Shown: one piece after another, positions 35,988-45,445 of the stretch | Numbering within the stretch: position 1 is the stretch's first letter | Layout: each line of letters starts with the position of its first letter | From: Pseudomonadota bacterium | GTDB lineage: Bacteria > Myxococcota_A > Polyangia > Polyangiales > Polyangiaceae | Direction: 5' to 3' | NCBI GenBank assembly: GCA_023402175.1 | Contig: JAEXCN010000352.1 | Coordinates: forward strand, 1 to 64,000 | DNA length: 64,000 nt | Program-made: the position numbers and the translations under genes | Notes under the pieces: generated by a model | What the model was told of the DNA's origin: nothing | What the model saw: only the letters and a program-made list of their open reading frames with translations | Databases searched by the model: none

Positions 35988-37006
35988 GAATCGCTTCTAG
36001 CACGCAGATCTCGGGCTCGCGGAACAGGCTCGCCCACGAACGAACGACGACCAGATCACCTCGCGAGACCTCCGGCACGCGAGTGCGAAGCAGCGGGCTG
36101 CTGACCGCCCACACGCATGGCTCTCTCGACGAGTCGTCTTCTGGAGGCGGCTCGTGCGGTCAAAGTCGTCAAGTGCGAAATGGCAAATATGCATCGATGG
36201 AATAGATTCTTCGTGCCCACTGCCATGACATCGGCTCGACGAGGCGAGATGCGGATGGCAGCGGAGCCCCACGCCTTTTCGAAGCGAACGCGCCGGCGGC
36301 GACGAAACGAGCGGCTGGCGCACGATTGCCTCGAGACCATCAATCTGTCTCGAGCTGCAATCGATGTGACAGCCGCTCGTCCGGATCGACGCGACGGGCG
36401 ACGACGTCTGCTTCCGTCTGCAGGTAGCAAGCATCATCGCATTGGTTCGCCGAGGCGTAACCAGGCCACGCACGCGCGCGGGTCCTTGACGATAGCCGAC
36501 ATGACAGGGCCACCGACGGCCGCTGCGCGGCCGAGCACGGGGGCGTCAGATGCACGCCCTCCCTAACTGCAAATTCGAGCAGTCGGAGCTGCAGCGGTCA
36601 TCCTGCGAGCCAACGTCGATCGACCGCAGCGAATCGCCATCTTCGATACACGCTGCTCATCCCGCAAACGAGCGAGAAGGTCGTCACAGGCGACACGGAC
36701 GAACTCGCGCGAGTAGACGCACGTCCGCGACGCGCGGCGAACCACATTCCCGTGTACCGCTGACGTCAATGCGCCTCGCCTGAAGTACGGCGGGAGCAGC
36801 CGGGCTGCCGCTTGGATCGGCGTCATCCACGCGCGTGACGGCTGGGCGTTCGGCCGAGACGCCGCGCTCCGCGACGAATCGAGCGCGAGCTCGCATCGAA
36901 CCAGCGGCACGTCTCTCGCAGCGTGGGCTCGCGGCGGGGACCCGCCCGAACGTCCACCCTGACAGCGACGCAGCGACACGCAGCGCGTCCGTTCGCGAGG
37001 AATCCC
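35988..37006. other. 1 kb gene-free stretch
   Basis: No open frame here shows signal, domain or family resemblance. Part of the stretch (about 36160-36230) is richer in A/T than the rest of the window. It lies next to a decayed HNH gene and may be a graveyard of a lost element, but no inverted repeats or transposase motifs were seen. The promoter of the PNPOx-like gene should be near its right end. Confidence 0.4.
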
Positions 37007-37522
37007 ATGGCCGAGAGCCAAGAGCACCTGAAAGACCTTCTCGAGTGGTTCGACACCGCGATGTTCATCACGCACCACGGCGAGCGCCAGCATGCGCGGC
37101 CGATGACGATCGCGGCCGTCGAAGGCGCCAATACGCTGTGGTTCGCCACCTCGCAGGACGCACCGAAGTCGGACGAGATTCGGAGCGACGCACGGGCGTC
37201 GGTGACGATGCAGTCGCCGAAACGCTACGTCGCGCTCAGCGGTGTCGCGACCCTCGTCGAAGACCGCGCGAAGATTCATCAGCTCTGGAAGCCGACGTGG
37301 AAGGCGTGGTTCCCGAACGGGAAGGACGACCCGAAGCTCGTGCTCATCCGCCTCACGGTCACGGACGCCGAGTTCTGGGACAACGCCGGGGCGAAGGGCA
37401 TCCGTTATGCGTTCGAGGTCGCGAAGGCGATGGTCAAAGGCGAGCAGCCCGCGTCCGTCGCCGCTCAGCACGCCCGGGTCCAGGCCGGCGACGGTGGCGA
37501 GCCCGTCTCGCAGCGCCACTGA
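37007..37522 (+). CDS. Pyridoxamine 5'-phosphate oxidase-fold (general stress 26-like) protein
   Basis: 171 aa. The split-barrel flavin-binding fold is recognisable: HLKDLLEWFDTAMFITHHGE, RQHARPMTIAAVEGANTLWF, ATSQDAPKSDEIRSD and YVALSGVATLVEDRAKIHQLWKPTW. This matches the general stress protein 26 / FMN-binding subgroup. Likely binds FMN or F420 and acts in redox or stress metabolism. The substrate is unknown. The ATG at 37007 has GCGAGG a few bases upstream, whereas the longer open frame begins in sequence without resemblance. It is alone on the plus strand. Confidence 0.88.
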   Translation: MAESQEHLKDLLEWFDTAMFITHHGERQHARPMTIAAVEGANTLWFATSQDAPKSDEIRSDARASVTMQSPKRYVALSGVATLVEDRAKIHQLWKPTWKAWFPNGKDDPKLVLIRLTVTDAEFWDNAGAKGIRYAFEVAKAMVKGEQPASVAAQHARVQAGDGGEPVSQRH

Positions 37523-37671
37523 TCGTCCTCGCGTGGCGACGGCAGTGACAACTCGCGCGGGATCGGACCCGCGATTGTCATTCTGGCGCGGCGGCGCTGG
37601 CGTCGACACGAGGAATCGATGCGTTCCGGCGCGTCTTGTCGGGGTATGGCCGTTGCAGTCGCGCTCGCGTG

Positions 37672-39063
37672 ATGATCTCCGCGACAAACGACTCCGCGCC
37701 CGACCCGGAACGACGTGACGACAGCTACTGGCGACGACTGCTCTATCGCTGGTTCGTCGAGTACAACCCGCTCTACGTGCTCAGCGCATCGCTCGTCCTG
37801 GGCGGGATGATCCTGCTCTCGCGCGGGCTCGCGCAGACCGACAGCCTTCGCGGCGAGCTTGGCGTCGCCGCCATCGCAGAGATCTATGCGCTCGCGCTGA
37901 TCGGCGGGGCGGCGCTCCTGACGCGCATCGGTCAGCGACGGCCGGCAGTGATGCTCGCGCTGCTCGCCGTGCTCTACCAATGGGATCTCATGCTGCACAC
38001 CGAGACGTGCACGTATCTCGGTGCCGTCGGCGTGTTTGCCGCGGGCACGTGGATGGCGCTGTTCATCGCGAAGCTGCATGCGCTCGCGTGGGCGATGAAG
38101 ATCCGCCTCTCCCGCTCGGCGTCCGCAACCGCGACCTTCGGCGCGCTCGGCCTCGCTCTGTTGCCATTCGTCGTTCCGACCCTCGGACCGCGCGGCGGCT
38201 CCGCGCTCGTCGCGCTCTGGGCTTCGGGGCTCGTGCTGCTTCATCGCGTCCGGGAAGGGAAGAGCCTGACGAGCCTCGTGCCGCTCGACGCATGGGGCCA
38301 GACCGTCCTCCGCCGCGTCGTCCGGGCGATGTCGATCCTCTCTGCGCTGCTCATCGTCCTCCACGTGCTCTTCTGGTCGACGGAGCACCTGATCGATCTA
38401 CGAACGTTCCTTTGCATCGCGCCTCTCCTGGCGACGCGATGGATCCGCAGCGAGGCGCGGGTCTGGGGCGTGACCGTGGCGATGCTCGTCTTCGTCGGCC
38501 TGACGCTCCCGACTGCGTTCGCAAGCACCGCGCTCGTCGCAGCGATCGCGCTCGCCGCGAGAGCCGTCCTCGCCGCGCGCTCGCCCGAGGCGGCCGCCGA
38601 GAGGCGGCAGGAGGCACCGGGAGGCCCGTACCGCATCGTCGGCGGGGATCCTGCGCTCGCTTCGCTGCCGGTAGAGGAGGTCGTCGATGCGGACACGGTC
38701 GTCCCCGGCGGCCGCGCGGCGATGCTCCGGCTCGCGACCGGCGCGACGTTCGCTCTCTATCTGTCGATCTGGACATCGGGATGGTCGCAAGGACCCTGGC
38801 CCGCCCACGTGCTGCCGCTCGACGTCGTCCTCGCGCTGCTCGTGTCGATCGTCGGCGTGTGGAGGCTCCGCGCGCGCCTTCCGCTCGCGCCGCTCGCGGC
38901 CGCCGGCGTGCACCTCGTCGTGCAAGCGCGGCTCGTCCCCGCTCCGCGATCTCTCCTCGAATGGGGAGGCGCGTTGGTCGGGATCGGCTTCGTGCTCCTG
39001 ATCGCATCTTTGGCCACGAGCTACTGGCTTCGCTCGACGTCGCGCGGCTCCTCCCAGACGTGA
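37672..39063 (+). CDS. Polytopic membrane protein of unknown function
   Basis: 463 aa with about eleven hydrophobic helices, short loops and a cytoplasmic basic-acidic N-terminus (MISATNDSAPDPERRDDSYW). Positively charged loops RIGQRRPAV and RSEARVWG follow the usual inside-positive rule. A Glu/Arg/Pro-rich loop sits in the middle (about 315-345). No transporter signature or enzymatic motif was recognised. The ATG at 37672 was chosen because the conserved hydrophilic N-terminus starts there, although the frame extends 36 bases further up. The neighbouring histidine kinase fragment is convergent. Confidence 0.7.
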   Translation: MISATNDSAPDPERRDDSYWRRLLYRWFVEYNPLYVLSASLVLGGMILLSRGLAQTDSLRGELGVAAIAEIYALALIGGAALLTRIGQRRPAVMLALLAVLYQWDLMLHTETCTYLGAVGVFAAGTWMALFIAKLHALAWAMKIRLSRSASATATFGALGLALLPFVVPTLGPRGGSALVALWASGLVLLHRVREGKSLTSLVPLDAWGQTVLRRVVRAMSILSALLIVLHVLFWSTEHLIDLRTFLCIAPLLATRWIRSEARVWGVTVAMLVFVGLTLPTAFASTALVAAIALAARAVLAARSPEAAAERRQEAPGGPYRIVGGDPALASLPVEEVVDADTVVPGGRAAMLRLATGATFALYLSIWTSGWSQGPWPAHVLPLDVVLALLVSIVGVWRLRARLPLAPLAAAGVHLVVQARLVPAPRSLLEWGGALVGIGFVLLIASLATSYWLRSTSRGSSQT

Positions 39064-39084
39064 ACGCCCGGGGCAGCCTCGTCA

Positions 39085-39972
39085 CTAGCTCTTCCGCTTC
39101 GTCGATGCCGCGAGATCCAGCATCCGCGCCTCTCCGGCGAGGTAGTGCGTGCTGACCGGCTGGACCACGCTTCGAAGCTGCACGGTGACCTGCTGGATCT
39201 CGAGCGTTGCGGCAAGCGCGGTCTGCAGGTCGTCGCGCGTCTCCGCATCGTCTGGAGGACAGCGCTTCAACAGTCTTCGGAGGCGGAGCTGCAGCACCGT
39301 GAGCGGGTTGTTGATCTCGTGGCTCACCGTTGCCGCGGCCTCGAGCACGGTTTCGAGGCGCACCGCTCGGACGCGCTCCTCCTCGAGCGCCTCGGACATC
39401 GCGAGCCGCTCCTCGAGCGCCTTCGCGTGAGCTGCGAGCTGTTCGCGTTGCTCTTGTCGCTCGTACTCGAGCACGAGGAGCCGCGCGAGCACCGTGAGCG
39501 TCTGGCGATGCGCTTCCGTCGTCTCACGCAGATCCTGGTCGGTCGCGGCGAGCGTCCCCCAGATCGTCCCGTCGCTGCGCGTCAGCGGAACGCCGACGTA
39601 CGTGCGCAACGCGAGCTTCGTGCGGCCCGGGAGCGAACGGAGCGCGGGATGCGCATCGAGGTCGTATTCCTGGATCGGCGTGGCCGACCGGACGACGATG
39701 TCGCAAGGCATCTCCTCCGCGGAGAAGACGAGGCCGCTCCGGATGCCGGCCCCTGCCAGGTCGAGCGCATCGACGACCGTGACCGTGTTCGTCTCGCGAT
39801 CGAGACGCGTGACGACGCAGATGCGAAGCCCGACGAGCTCGTGAATCAAACCAAGGATCGCGCGTGCGGCATCACCGGCGTTGGTGGATCCGCGCAAGGC
39901 GACCGCTGAAAGAGCCCTGACCGGATCGGAGCTGCGCGATCGCGGAGCATCGTCCGAAGCCGTCGGCATCAT
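39085..39972 (-). CDS. GAF-HisKA protein lacking the ATPase domain
   Basis: 295 aa. A GAF-type sensor domain lies at about residues 35-165 (ICVVTRLDRETNTVTVVDAL, the central AEEMPCDIVVRS and VPLTRSDGTIWGTLAATD). A coiled coil (170-210) leads to the HisKA dimerisation helices with the phosphoacceptor His218 in ATVSHEINNPLTVLQL. The sequence then ends, about 75 residues after the H-box. There is no HATPase_c domain (no N, G1 or G2 boxes). Either the gene is a natural phosphotransfer or dimerisation partner, or it lost its 3' part. Start ATG at 39972 or 39969, with GGGGGAAGG directly upstream. Confidence 0.75.
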   Translation of the reverse strand: MMPTASDDAPRSRSSDPVRALSAVALRGSTNAGDAARAILGLIHELVGLRICVVTRLDRETNTVTVVDALDLAGAGIRSGLVFSAEEMPCDIVVRSATPIQEYDLDAHPALRSLPGRTKLALRTYVGVPLTRSDGTIWGTLAATDQDLRETTEAHRQTLTVLARLLVLEYERQEQREQLAAHAKALEERLAMSEALEEERVRAVRLETVLEAAATVSHEINNPLTVLQLRLRRLLKRCPPDDAETRDDLQTALAATLEIQQVTVQLRSVVQPVSTHYLAGEARMLDLAASTKRKS

Positions 39973-40455
39973 CCTTCCCCCCTGACGTGTCCCGGGCTCG
40001 GGTGCCCAGGACGCCGCTGTATCTGACACACATTCGCGGACGCGTCACTCGAAAGGGTGTTGTGCAGTGCAGTCGTCCTCCGATCCGACGACGCCGCGTG
40101 ATCCGATTAAAAAATGAAAAACGTCTGGATCTTGGACCATAAGTCGACGGTTGTCGCATCGATGCACATATATTTGTCGGATTTGACGTTCTCGTCCGCG
40201 GCGGAGCGCCCCTCGCGGATGCCCCCGAGCGTTCGGTCGGCGGCGGCCGAACGAGCGTTCCACCTCCGGCCTTCGCGCGGGCTGAAGGCCTCGCACGATC
40301 GCGCGGCATCCTGCGCGCGTCGCGCATTCGAGGCCTCTCGACCTCTCCTTGTGGATCGGGGTGATGCAGCTCGGCCTCGGCCGATCGCGACGACGAAAGG
40401 CAGGCGTGCGCGGGACTTGCCTTGATCCACCTCGACGTGGCTCGATGCTCGCGTC
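39973..40455. other. Divergent promoter region with an AT-rich segment
   Basis: This 483 bp stretch separates the truncated histidine kinase (leftward) from the divergent kinase gene (rightward). Bases 40110-40190 are clearly AT-rich for this genome (for example GATTAAAAAATGAAAAACG), as expected of promoters in both directions. A frame from 40114 has no recognisable protein features. No operator was identified. Confidence 0.4.
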
Positions 40456-42009
40456 GTGACGGCGAACGGAGGGGACAACCGCGTGGACGAGCCGGCCGAG
40501 GACGCGATCGGACCGCATCGCATCGTCCGCTGCCTCGCCGTCACGTCGACGTGCGAGATCGATCTCGCCGTCACGCTCGGCCCTTTCGGCTTCGAGCGTG
40601 ACGTCGTGCTCAAGCGGATCCTCGCAGGCCTCGACCGCGAAGAGGCCGTACGTGCAGCGGAACGCCTGCTGCGCGAGGCGGCGGTCCTCGCGCGGCTGTC
40701 GGATCCCGCTATCGTCAAGCTCTACGAGCTCACGGAGCACGAGGGATCACCGGTGCTCGTTCTCGAGCACGTCGACGGACCTTCGCTCGCGACGTTGCTC
40801 GACACGCTCGAGTCCGCCGGTGCTCCGCTCGATGATGCTTGCTCGCTCTACGTCGGATACCGCGTCTTCTCTGCGCTCGCCGCCGCCCATCGCGCGTGCG
40901 ACCCGATGACGGGAGCGCCGGCTCCGGTCGTGCACGGTGACATCGCGCCATCGAACGTCCTCGTACCGTGGGACGGGCACGTGAAGCTCGCCGACTTCGA
41001 TCTCTCGAGCGGGAAGGGGATCGGGACGCCAGGCTTCGCAGCGCCGGAGCGCCTTCGTGGAGGAGCGGCGTCGACGCGCTCGGACGTCTTCTCTGCGTGT
41101 CTGCTGCTACGCGAGCTCTTGCTCCGCGCAGGCGGGGCGGCGCCGACCGAAACACCGCTCACGGAGGCGCGGCCGGGGCTGCATCCGGCGCTCCTCGATG
41201 TCCTCGAGCACGGGCTGTCGCTCGATCATCGCGGTCGGACGGTCAGCGCCGGTGAGATCGCCGCTCGGCTGCGTGATCTCGTCGATGTCGAGTCCGCGCG
41301 AGAGCGGCTCGTCCGACACATGATCGCGTTCATCGGGCGACCTTCTGCCCGCGAGCGGGTAGAAGCGCACTTTCAGGCGCCGCGCCCTCCGGCGCCACGC
41401 CCTTCGACGCCGTGCCCTTCGGCGCCGCGCGACGCGGCCGACATGGCCGACGTCGACGCGTCCGTCCCGCGCGAGAGTCCGGAGCCGCTGTCCAGCTTCC
41501 GACCCACCGCCATCAGTGTTCCGCCGTCGCTTGCTTCGCTTCGCACCGTGAAGACCGCGCGCCGTCGAAGGCAGCGGATGATGCGGATCGGGGCGGTGCT
41601 CGCAGGCGCGGCGCTCGGCGTGGCTTGTGCGCTCGTGGTCGTCTGGCGGACGAGTGGGCTCGAGATGCTCTCGGAGGGGGACGTGCCCGCGGCGATGCCG
41701 TCCGAGAGCGCGGTCGCGCCGGCGTTCGCGATTCCAGCCGTTCCGAGCGCGAACGTCACGACGGCGGAGTCGACCGAGGACGGAACCGAAGTCGCTCCTG
41801 ATGGACAGCGCGCCGGGGGCGCCGGCGCGACCGGCCGGATCCTCGTCGAGGCCGGCGAGCATCGCATCTTCATCGATGGCAAATCCGCCGGTCACGGCGG
41901 CGCGCCGATCGTCGTGCCGTGCGGGCGCCGCGTCGTGCGGATCGGCAGCGTTGGAGCGTCGCGGACGATCGACGTGCCGTGCGGAGGCGACGTCAACCTC
42001 GGTCGCTGA
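40456..42009 (+). CDS. Divergent Ser/Thr protein kinase with membrane tail
   Basis: 517 aa. The kinase fold is clear, but key motifs are changed. There is no glycine-rich loop, the ATP Lys53 is kept in VVLKRIL, the catalytic loop reads HGDIAPSN (160-167, Gly instead of Arg but with Asp162 and Asn167), and DFG reads DFD (180-182). It is therefore a weakly active kinase or a pseudokinase. A Pro-rich linker (about 308-350) leads to one membrane segment (377-397). The C-terminal 60-70 residues are a small beta domain (GRILVEAGEHRIFIDGKSAG) of PEGA type. The start is GTG at 40456. It ends in convergent overlap (17 bp) with the monooxygenase gene. Confidence 0.85.
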   Translation: MTANGGDNRVDEPAEDAIGPHRIVRCLAVTSTCEIDLAVTLGPFGFERDVVLKRILAGLDREEAVRAAERLLREAAVLARLSDPAIVKLYELTEHEGSPVLVLEHVDGPSLATLLDTLESAGAPLDDACSLYVGYRVFSALAAAHRACDPMTGAPAPVVHGDIAPSNVLVPWDGHVKLADFDLSSGKGIGTPGFAAPERLRGGAASTRSDVFSACLLLRELLLRAGGAAPTETPLTEARPGLHPALLDVLEHGLSLDHRGRTVSAGEIAARLRDLVDVESARERLVRHMIAFIGRPSARERVEAHFQAPRPPAPRPSTPCPSAPRDAADMADVDASVPRESPEPLSSFRPTAISVPPSLASLRTVKTARRRRQRMMRIGAVLAGAALGVACALVVVWRTSGLEMLSEGDVPAAMPSESAVAPAFAIPAVPSANVTTAESTEDGTEVAPDGQRAGGAGATGRILVEAGEHRIFIDGKSAGHGGAPIVVPCGRRVVRIGSVGASRTIDVPCGGDVNLGR

Positions 42010-43489
42010 GCGCGCGGCCGGCGCGTGTCGCCGCGCGCTTCGTGAGCTCGAGTACCCCGTCCGCGAGACGACCACGGCGGAGCAGCGCGAGGTCGAGCGC
42101 GTAGTTCTGATGGAGCTTCCAGGGCGCGCGGGAGCCTTGCTTCGGGATCCGGTCGAGCGCACGGCGGACGTAGCCCGACGAGAAGTCGATGATCGGCTCT
42201 TCCTCGAGCGACGGATCGTTCCTGCGCGGGGCGGCGATCTCGTAGCCTTGCGCATCCATGTGCGCGAGCAAGCGGCACACGTACTGGCTCGTGAGATCGC
42301 ACTTCAACGTCCACGAAGCGTTCGTGTACCCGATCGCGAACGCGAGGTTCGGCACGTCGCTCAGCATGAGGCCCTTGTAGACCATGCACTCCGACGGCTC
42401 GACGGTCTTGCCGTCGACCTCGACGCGCATTCCTCCGAGGAACTTCAGCTCGAGCCCCGTCGCGGTGACGACGAGGTCGGCCTCGAGCTCGTCACCCGAA
42501 CGGAGGCGGATCCCGTTCTCGGTGAACGTCTCGATGTGATCCGTGACGACGGACGCGTTGCCCTTCTTCAAGGCGGCGAACAGATCGCCGTCCGGCACGA
42601 GGCAGAGGCGCTGGTCCCACGGGTTGTAGCTCGGCGTGAAGTGCGCTCGGGCGTCGACCGCGCCGCCGATGCTCTTCTTCATCTGCCGGACGAGGAGCCG
42701 CTTCGCGACCGCGGGCGCCTTCCGGCAGAAGTTGTAGAAGCCCATGCTGACGAGCACGTTCTTCCAGCGCATCACGCTGTACGCGGCGTTCGTCGACAGG
42801 CGTCCGCGCATCCACTCGGCGATGGGATCCCTCTCCGGCATCGAGACGATGTACGTCGGCGATCGCTGGAGCATCGTCACGTGCGCGGCGCGCTTCGCGA
42901 GCTCGGGGACGAGCGTGACGGCGGTGGCGCCGCTGCCGATGACGACGACGCGCTTGCCCTCGTACTCGACGTCGGGCGTCCACTTCTGCGGATGCACGAT
43001 GCGTCCGCGGAAGCGCTCGCGGCCCGGGAATTCGGGCGTGTAGCCCTTGTCGTAGTCGTAGTAGCCCGCGCAGATGAAGAGGAACCGAGCCGTGTAGCGG
43101 ACGAGCGCGCCGCTTGCCGTGTCTCGCGTCTCGATCGTCCAGCGTGCCTCGTCGCTCGACCAGTACGCGCGCTCGACGCGACGACGGTAGTGGATGTGGC
43201 GATCGATGCCGTACGCGGCGGCGGTCTCGCGGATGTATTCGAGGATCGCCGGCCCGTCGGCGATCGCCTTCGGATTCGTCCACGGTCGGAACGAATAGCC
43301 GAGCGTGTACATGTCCGAGTCCGAGCGGATGCCCGGATAACGGAACAGGTCCCACGTCCCGCCGAGTTGCTCGCGCGCCTCGAGGATCGCGTACGACTTC
43401 CCGGGCAAGTTGGCTTGCAGGTGGTAGGCGGCCCCGATGCCGGAGAGCCCGGCACCTACGATCACGACGTCCAGCGCTTCGGCGTCCAT
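41993..43489 (-). CDS. Baeyer-Villiger-type flavin monooxygenase
   Basis: 498 aa. FAD- and NADPH-dependent oxygenase. The N-terminal dinucleotide motif VGAGLSGIGAAYHL (residues 11-24) binds FAD. The fingerprint FRGRIVHPQKWTPD (160-173) is that of Baeyer-Villiger monooxygenases, with Asp/Pro instead of the common WP. A second Rossmann motif VVVIGSGATAVTLVPELA binds NADPH. The C-terminal half contains LVVTATGLELKFLGG, typical of the class. It may oxidise ketones, steroids or siderophores. The substrate is unknown. The ATG at 43489 fits the family start. The 3' end overlaps the convergent kinase gene by 17 bp. Confidence 0.9.
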   Translation of the reverse strand: MDAEALDVVIVGAGLSGIGAAYHLQANLPGKSYAILEAREQLGGTWDLFRYPGIRSDSDMYTLGYSFRPWTNPKAIADGPAILEYIRETAAAYGIDRHIHYRRRVERAYWSSDEARWTIETRDTASGALVRYTARFLFICAGYYDYDKGYTPEFPGRERFRGRIVHPQKWTPDVEYEGKRVVVIGSGATAVTLVPELAKRAAHVTMLQRSPTYIVSMPERDPIAEWMRGRLSTNAAYSVMRWKNVLVSMGFYNFCRKAPAVAKRLLVRQMKKSIGGAVDARAHFTPSYNPWDQRLCLVPDGDLFAALKKGNASVVTDHIETFTENGIRLRSGDELEADLVVTATGLELKFLGGMRVEVDGKTVEPSECMVYKGLMLSDVPNLAFAIGYTNASWTLKCDLTSQYVCRLLAHMDAQGYEIAAPRRNDPSLEEEPIIDFSSGYVRRALDRIPKQGSRAPWKLHQNYALDLALLRRGRLADGVLELTKRAATRAGRALSDRG

Positions 43490-43587
43490 CCGTGTCTCCA
43501 CGGGCGTTGTACCGCGGAAACGCCCGCCGCGCTCGCGGAGATGGGACGCAGCCGTCGAACCGCGGAGGGTCGAGGTCGCGCGAGGCT

Positions 43588-44481
43588 TCAGCTGTCGTCG
43601 CTGCGACCGCGGCCGAAGACCTTCGAATCGGGCGGGACCGAAGCGGTGAGCCAGACGTTGCCGCCGATGATCGAGCGGGCGCCGATCACGGTGTCGCCGC
43701 CGAGGATCGTCGCGCCCGCGTAGATGGTCACGCCGTCTTCGATCGTCGGGTGGCGCTTCTTCTTCACCTCGGTCCGGTGAGGAACGCTGAGCGCGCCGAG
43801 CGTTACGCCTTGATACAGCTTCACGTCGTTGCCGATCTCGGTCGTCTCGCCGATGACGACGCCGGTGCCGTGATCGATGAAGAAGCGCTCGCCGATCGTC
43901 GCTCCCGGGCTGATGTCGATGCCGGTACGCGAATGCGCGTGCTCCGTGATGATGCGCGGGATCATCGGGACCCCGGCGCGGTGGAGGCGGTTGGCGATGC
44001 GATAGGCGACGATCGCCTCGATCGAAGGATACGAGAAGACGACCTCCTCGATGTTCTTCGCCGCGGGATCGCCGTCGTATGCAGAGCGCACGTCGGCGTC
44101 GATGAGCCGCCGGAGGTCGGGGATGTCCGCGAAGAGCTCGAGGACGACCTTCTCGCCGGAGCCCGTCGGCAGCCGGCACGAGGTGCGGCCCATCCGATGG
44201 TCGTACGTGAGGGCGCGCTCGATCTGATCCACGAGCAGGTGGTGCGCCGCGTAGAGGTGCTCGGCGATCGCCTGCCTGAGGTTGTCCCTCGTGAGCGCGC
44301 GCATGGCGTAGAAGCCGACCAGGATCGACGATTTGACCTGCTCGACCGCTTCGATCACGGCACGCTTGTTCGGAAGGGCAGCGCTCTCGAGGTTGTCGAT
44401 CTCGAGCTTGCCGCCATAGCTCGCCACCACCCCGTCGATCGCTGCCTCGAGCTCGCGAAAGCGCTTCGGCTCCGTTGCCAT
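43588..44481 (-). CDS. cysE: Serine O-acetyltransferase
   Basis: 297 aa. Makes O-acetylserine for cysteine synthesis. The N-terminal helical domain is followed by the left-handed beta-helix of hexapeptide repeats: IDISPGATIGERFFIDHGTG, VVIGETTEIGNDVKLYQGVT, LGALSVPHRTEVKKKRHPTI, EDGVTIYAGATILGG. The active-site His/Asp pair lies in IDHGTG. It resembles the longer plant/anaerobe-like EpsC/CysE forms rather than the 273-aa E. coli type. The ATG at 44481 is preferred over the frame extension to 44502. It is divergent from cysM with about 40 bp between the starts, so the two genes share a promoter region. Confidence 0.94.
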   Translation of the reverse strand: MATEPKRFRELEAAIDGVVASYGGKLEIDNLESAALPNKRAVIEAVEQVKSSILVGFYAMRALTRDNLRQAIAEHLYAAHHLLVDQIERALTYDHRMGRTSCRLPTGSGEKVVLELFADIPDLRRLIDADVRSAYDGDPAAKNIEEVVFSYPSIEAIVAYRIANRLHRAGVPMIPRIITEHAHSRTGIDISPGATIGERFFIDHGTGVVIGETTEIGNDVKLYQGVTLGALSVPHRTEVKKKRHPTIEDGVTIYAGATILGGDTVIGARSIIGGNVWLTASVPPDSKVFGRGRSDDS

Positions 44482-44521
44482 GGTGTAGGGTACATCCCAC
44501 AATGCGAAGGTTCACGCACGC

Positions 44522-45445
44522 ATGAAGATCGCCGATCTCGTAGGCAACACCCCGATGGTCGAGCTCGTCAGCGGTGTGGACCGTCCCGGCATCCGCCTGT
44601 TCGCGAAGCTCGAGGGCAACAACCCCGGCGGCAGCGTGAAGGATCGCGCCGCGCGCTCGATGATCCTCGGCGCAGAGGCGCGCGGCGAGCTGCGGCCCGG
44701 CATGCGCCTCATCGAGCCGACGAGCGGCAACACGGGCATCGCCCTCGCCATGATCGCCACGACCCGCGGTTATCCCATCGAGCTCGTGATGCCGGAGAAC
44801 GCCACGGCGGAGCGCGTCCAGACGATGCGCGCGTTCGGCGCGGAGGTGATCCTGACGCCCGCGGCGGGCGGGATGGAGGCCACGATCGACTACGCGCGAG
44901 CGAAGGTCGCGAAGGGCGGGTACGTGATGCTCGACCAGTTCGCCAACGCGGACAACTGGCGCGCGCACTACACGACGACGGCGCCCGAGATCTGGCGCGG
45001 AACGAACGGGAAGATCACGCACTTCGTCAGCGCGATGGGGACGACGGGCACGATCATGGGCTGCTCGCGGTTCTTCAAGGAGCAGGACCCCGCGATCACG
45101 ATCATCGGTTGCCAGCCGTCGCCCGGAACGAGCATCCCCGGTATCCGCCGCTGGCCGCCGGAGTACCTGCCGAAGATCTACGACGCGAGCCGCGTCGATC
45201 GGATCGTCGACGTCAGCCCGGACGACGCCGAGCGCACCGCACGTGCCCTTGCGCGCGAAGAAGGCGTGTTCGGCGGCGCCAGCTCCGGCGGCGCCGTGTG
45301 GGCCGCGCGAGTCGTCTGCCGCGATCTCGCGGCCGAGGGCCGAGACGGGCTCGTCGTCTGCATCGTCTGCGATCGCGGCGATCGTTACGTCTCCTCGCCG
45401 CTCTTCCGCCCCGCACTGGACGAGGCGAACGGAGCGACGAAGTGA
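44522..45445 (+). CDS. cysM: Cysteine synthase (CysM-type)
   Basis: 307 aa PLP-dependent enzyme that converts O-acetylserine and sulfide or thiosulfate to cysteine. The PLP lysine Lys40 is in NNPGGSVKDRAA, the phosphate-binding loop in EPTSGNTGIALAMIA, and VSAMGTTGTIMG and FGGASSGGAVWAA follow. The short C-terminus and the sequence around CQPSPGTSIPGIRRWPPEYL resemble CysM more than CysK. It is divergent from cysE. The OsmC gene begins within its stop codon (GTGA), so the two are translationally coupled. Confidence 0.93.
   Translation: MKIADLVGNTPMVELVSGVDRPGIRLFAKLEGNNPGGSVKDRAARSMILGAEARGELRPGMRLIEPTSGNTGIALAMIATTRGYPIELVMPENATAERVQTMRAFGAEVILTPAAGGMEATIDYARAKVAKGGYVMLDQFANADNWRAHYTTTAPEIWRGTNGKITHFVSAMGTTGTIMGCSRFFKEQDPAITIIGCQPSPGTSIPGIRRWPPEYLPKIYDASRVDRIVDVSPDDAERTARALAREEGVFGGASSGGAVWAARVVCRDLAAEGRDGLVVCIVCDRGDRYVSSPLFRPALDEANGATK

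Noticed and set aside
35988..37006. Transposon or insertion sequence remnant
   Set aside because: No terminal inverted repeats, target duplication or transposase motif could be found.
40114..40425. Possible small gene in the divergent region before the atypical kinase
   Set aside because: There is no ribosome binding site or domain, and the composition is Arg/Ala-rich. It is more likely promoter DNA.
43490..45022. Upstream extension of the monooxygenase frame to 45022
   Set aside because: The monooxygenase family start is at 43489. The extension is out of frame with cysE, antisense to cysM, and has no resemblance to any protein.
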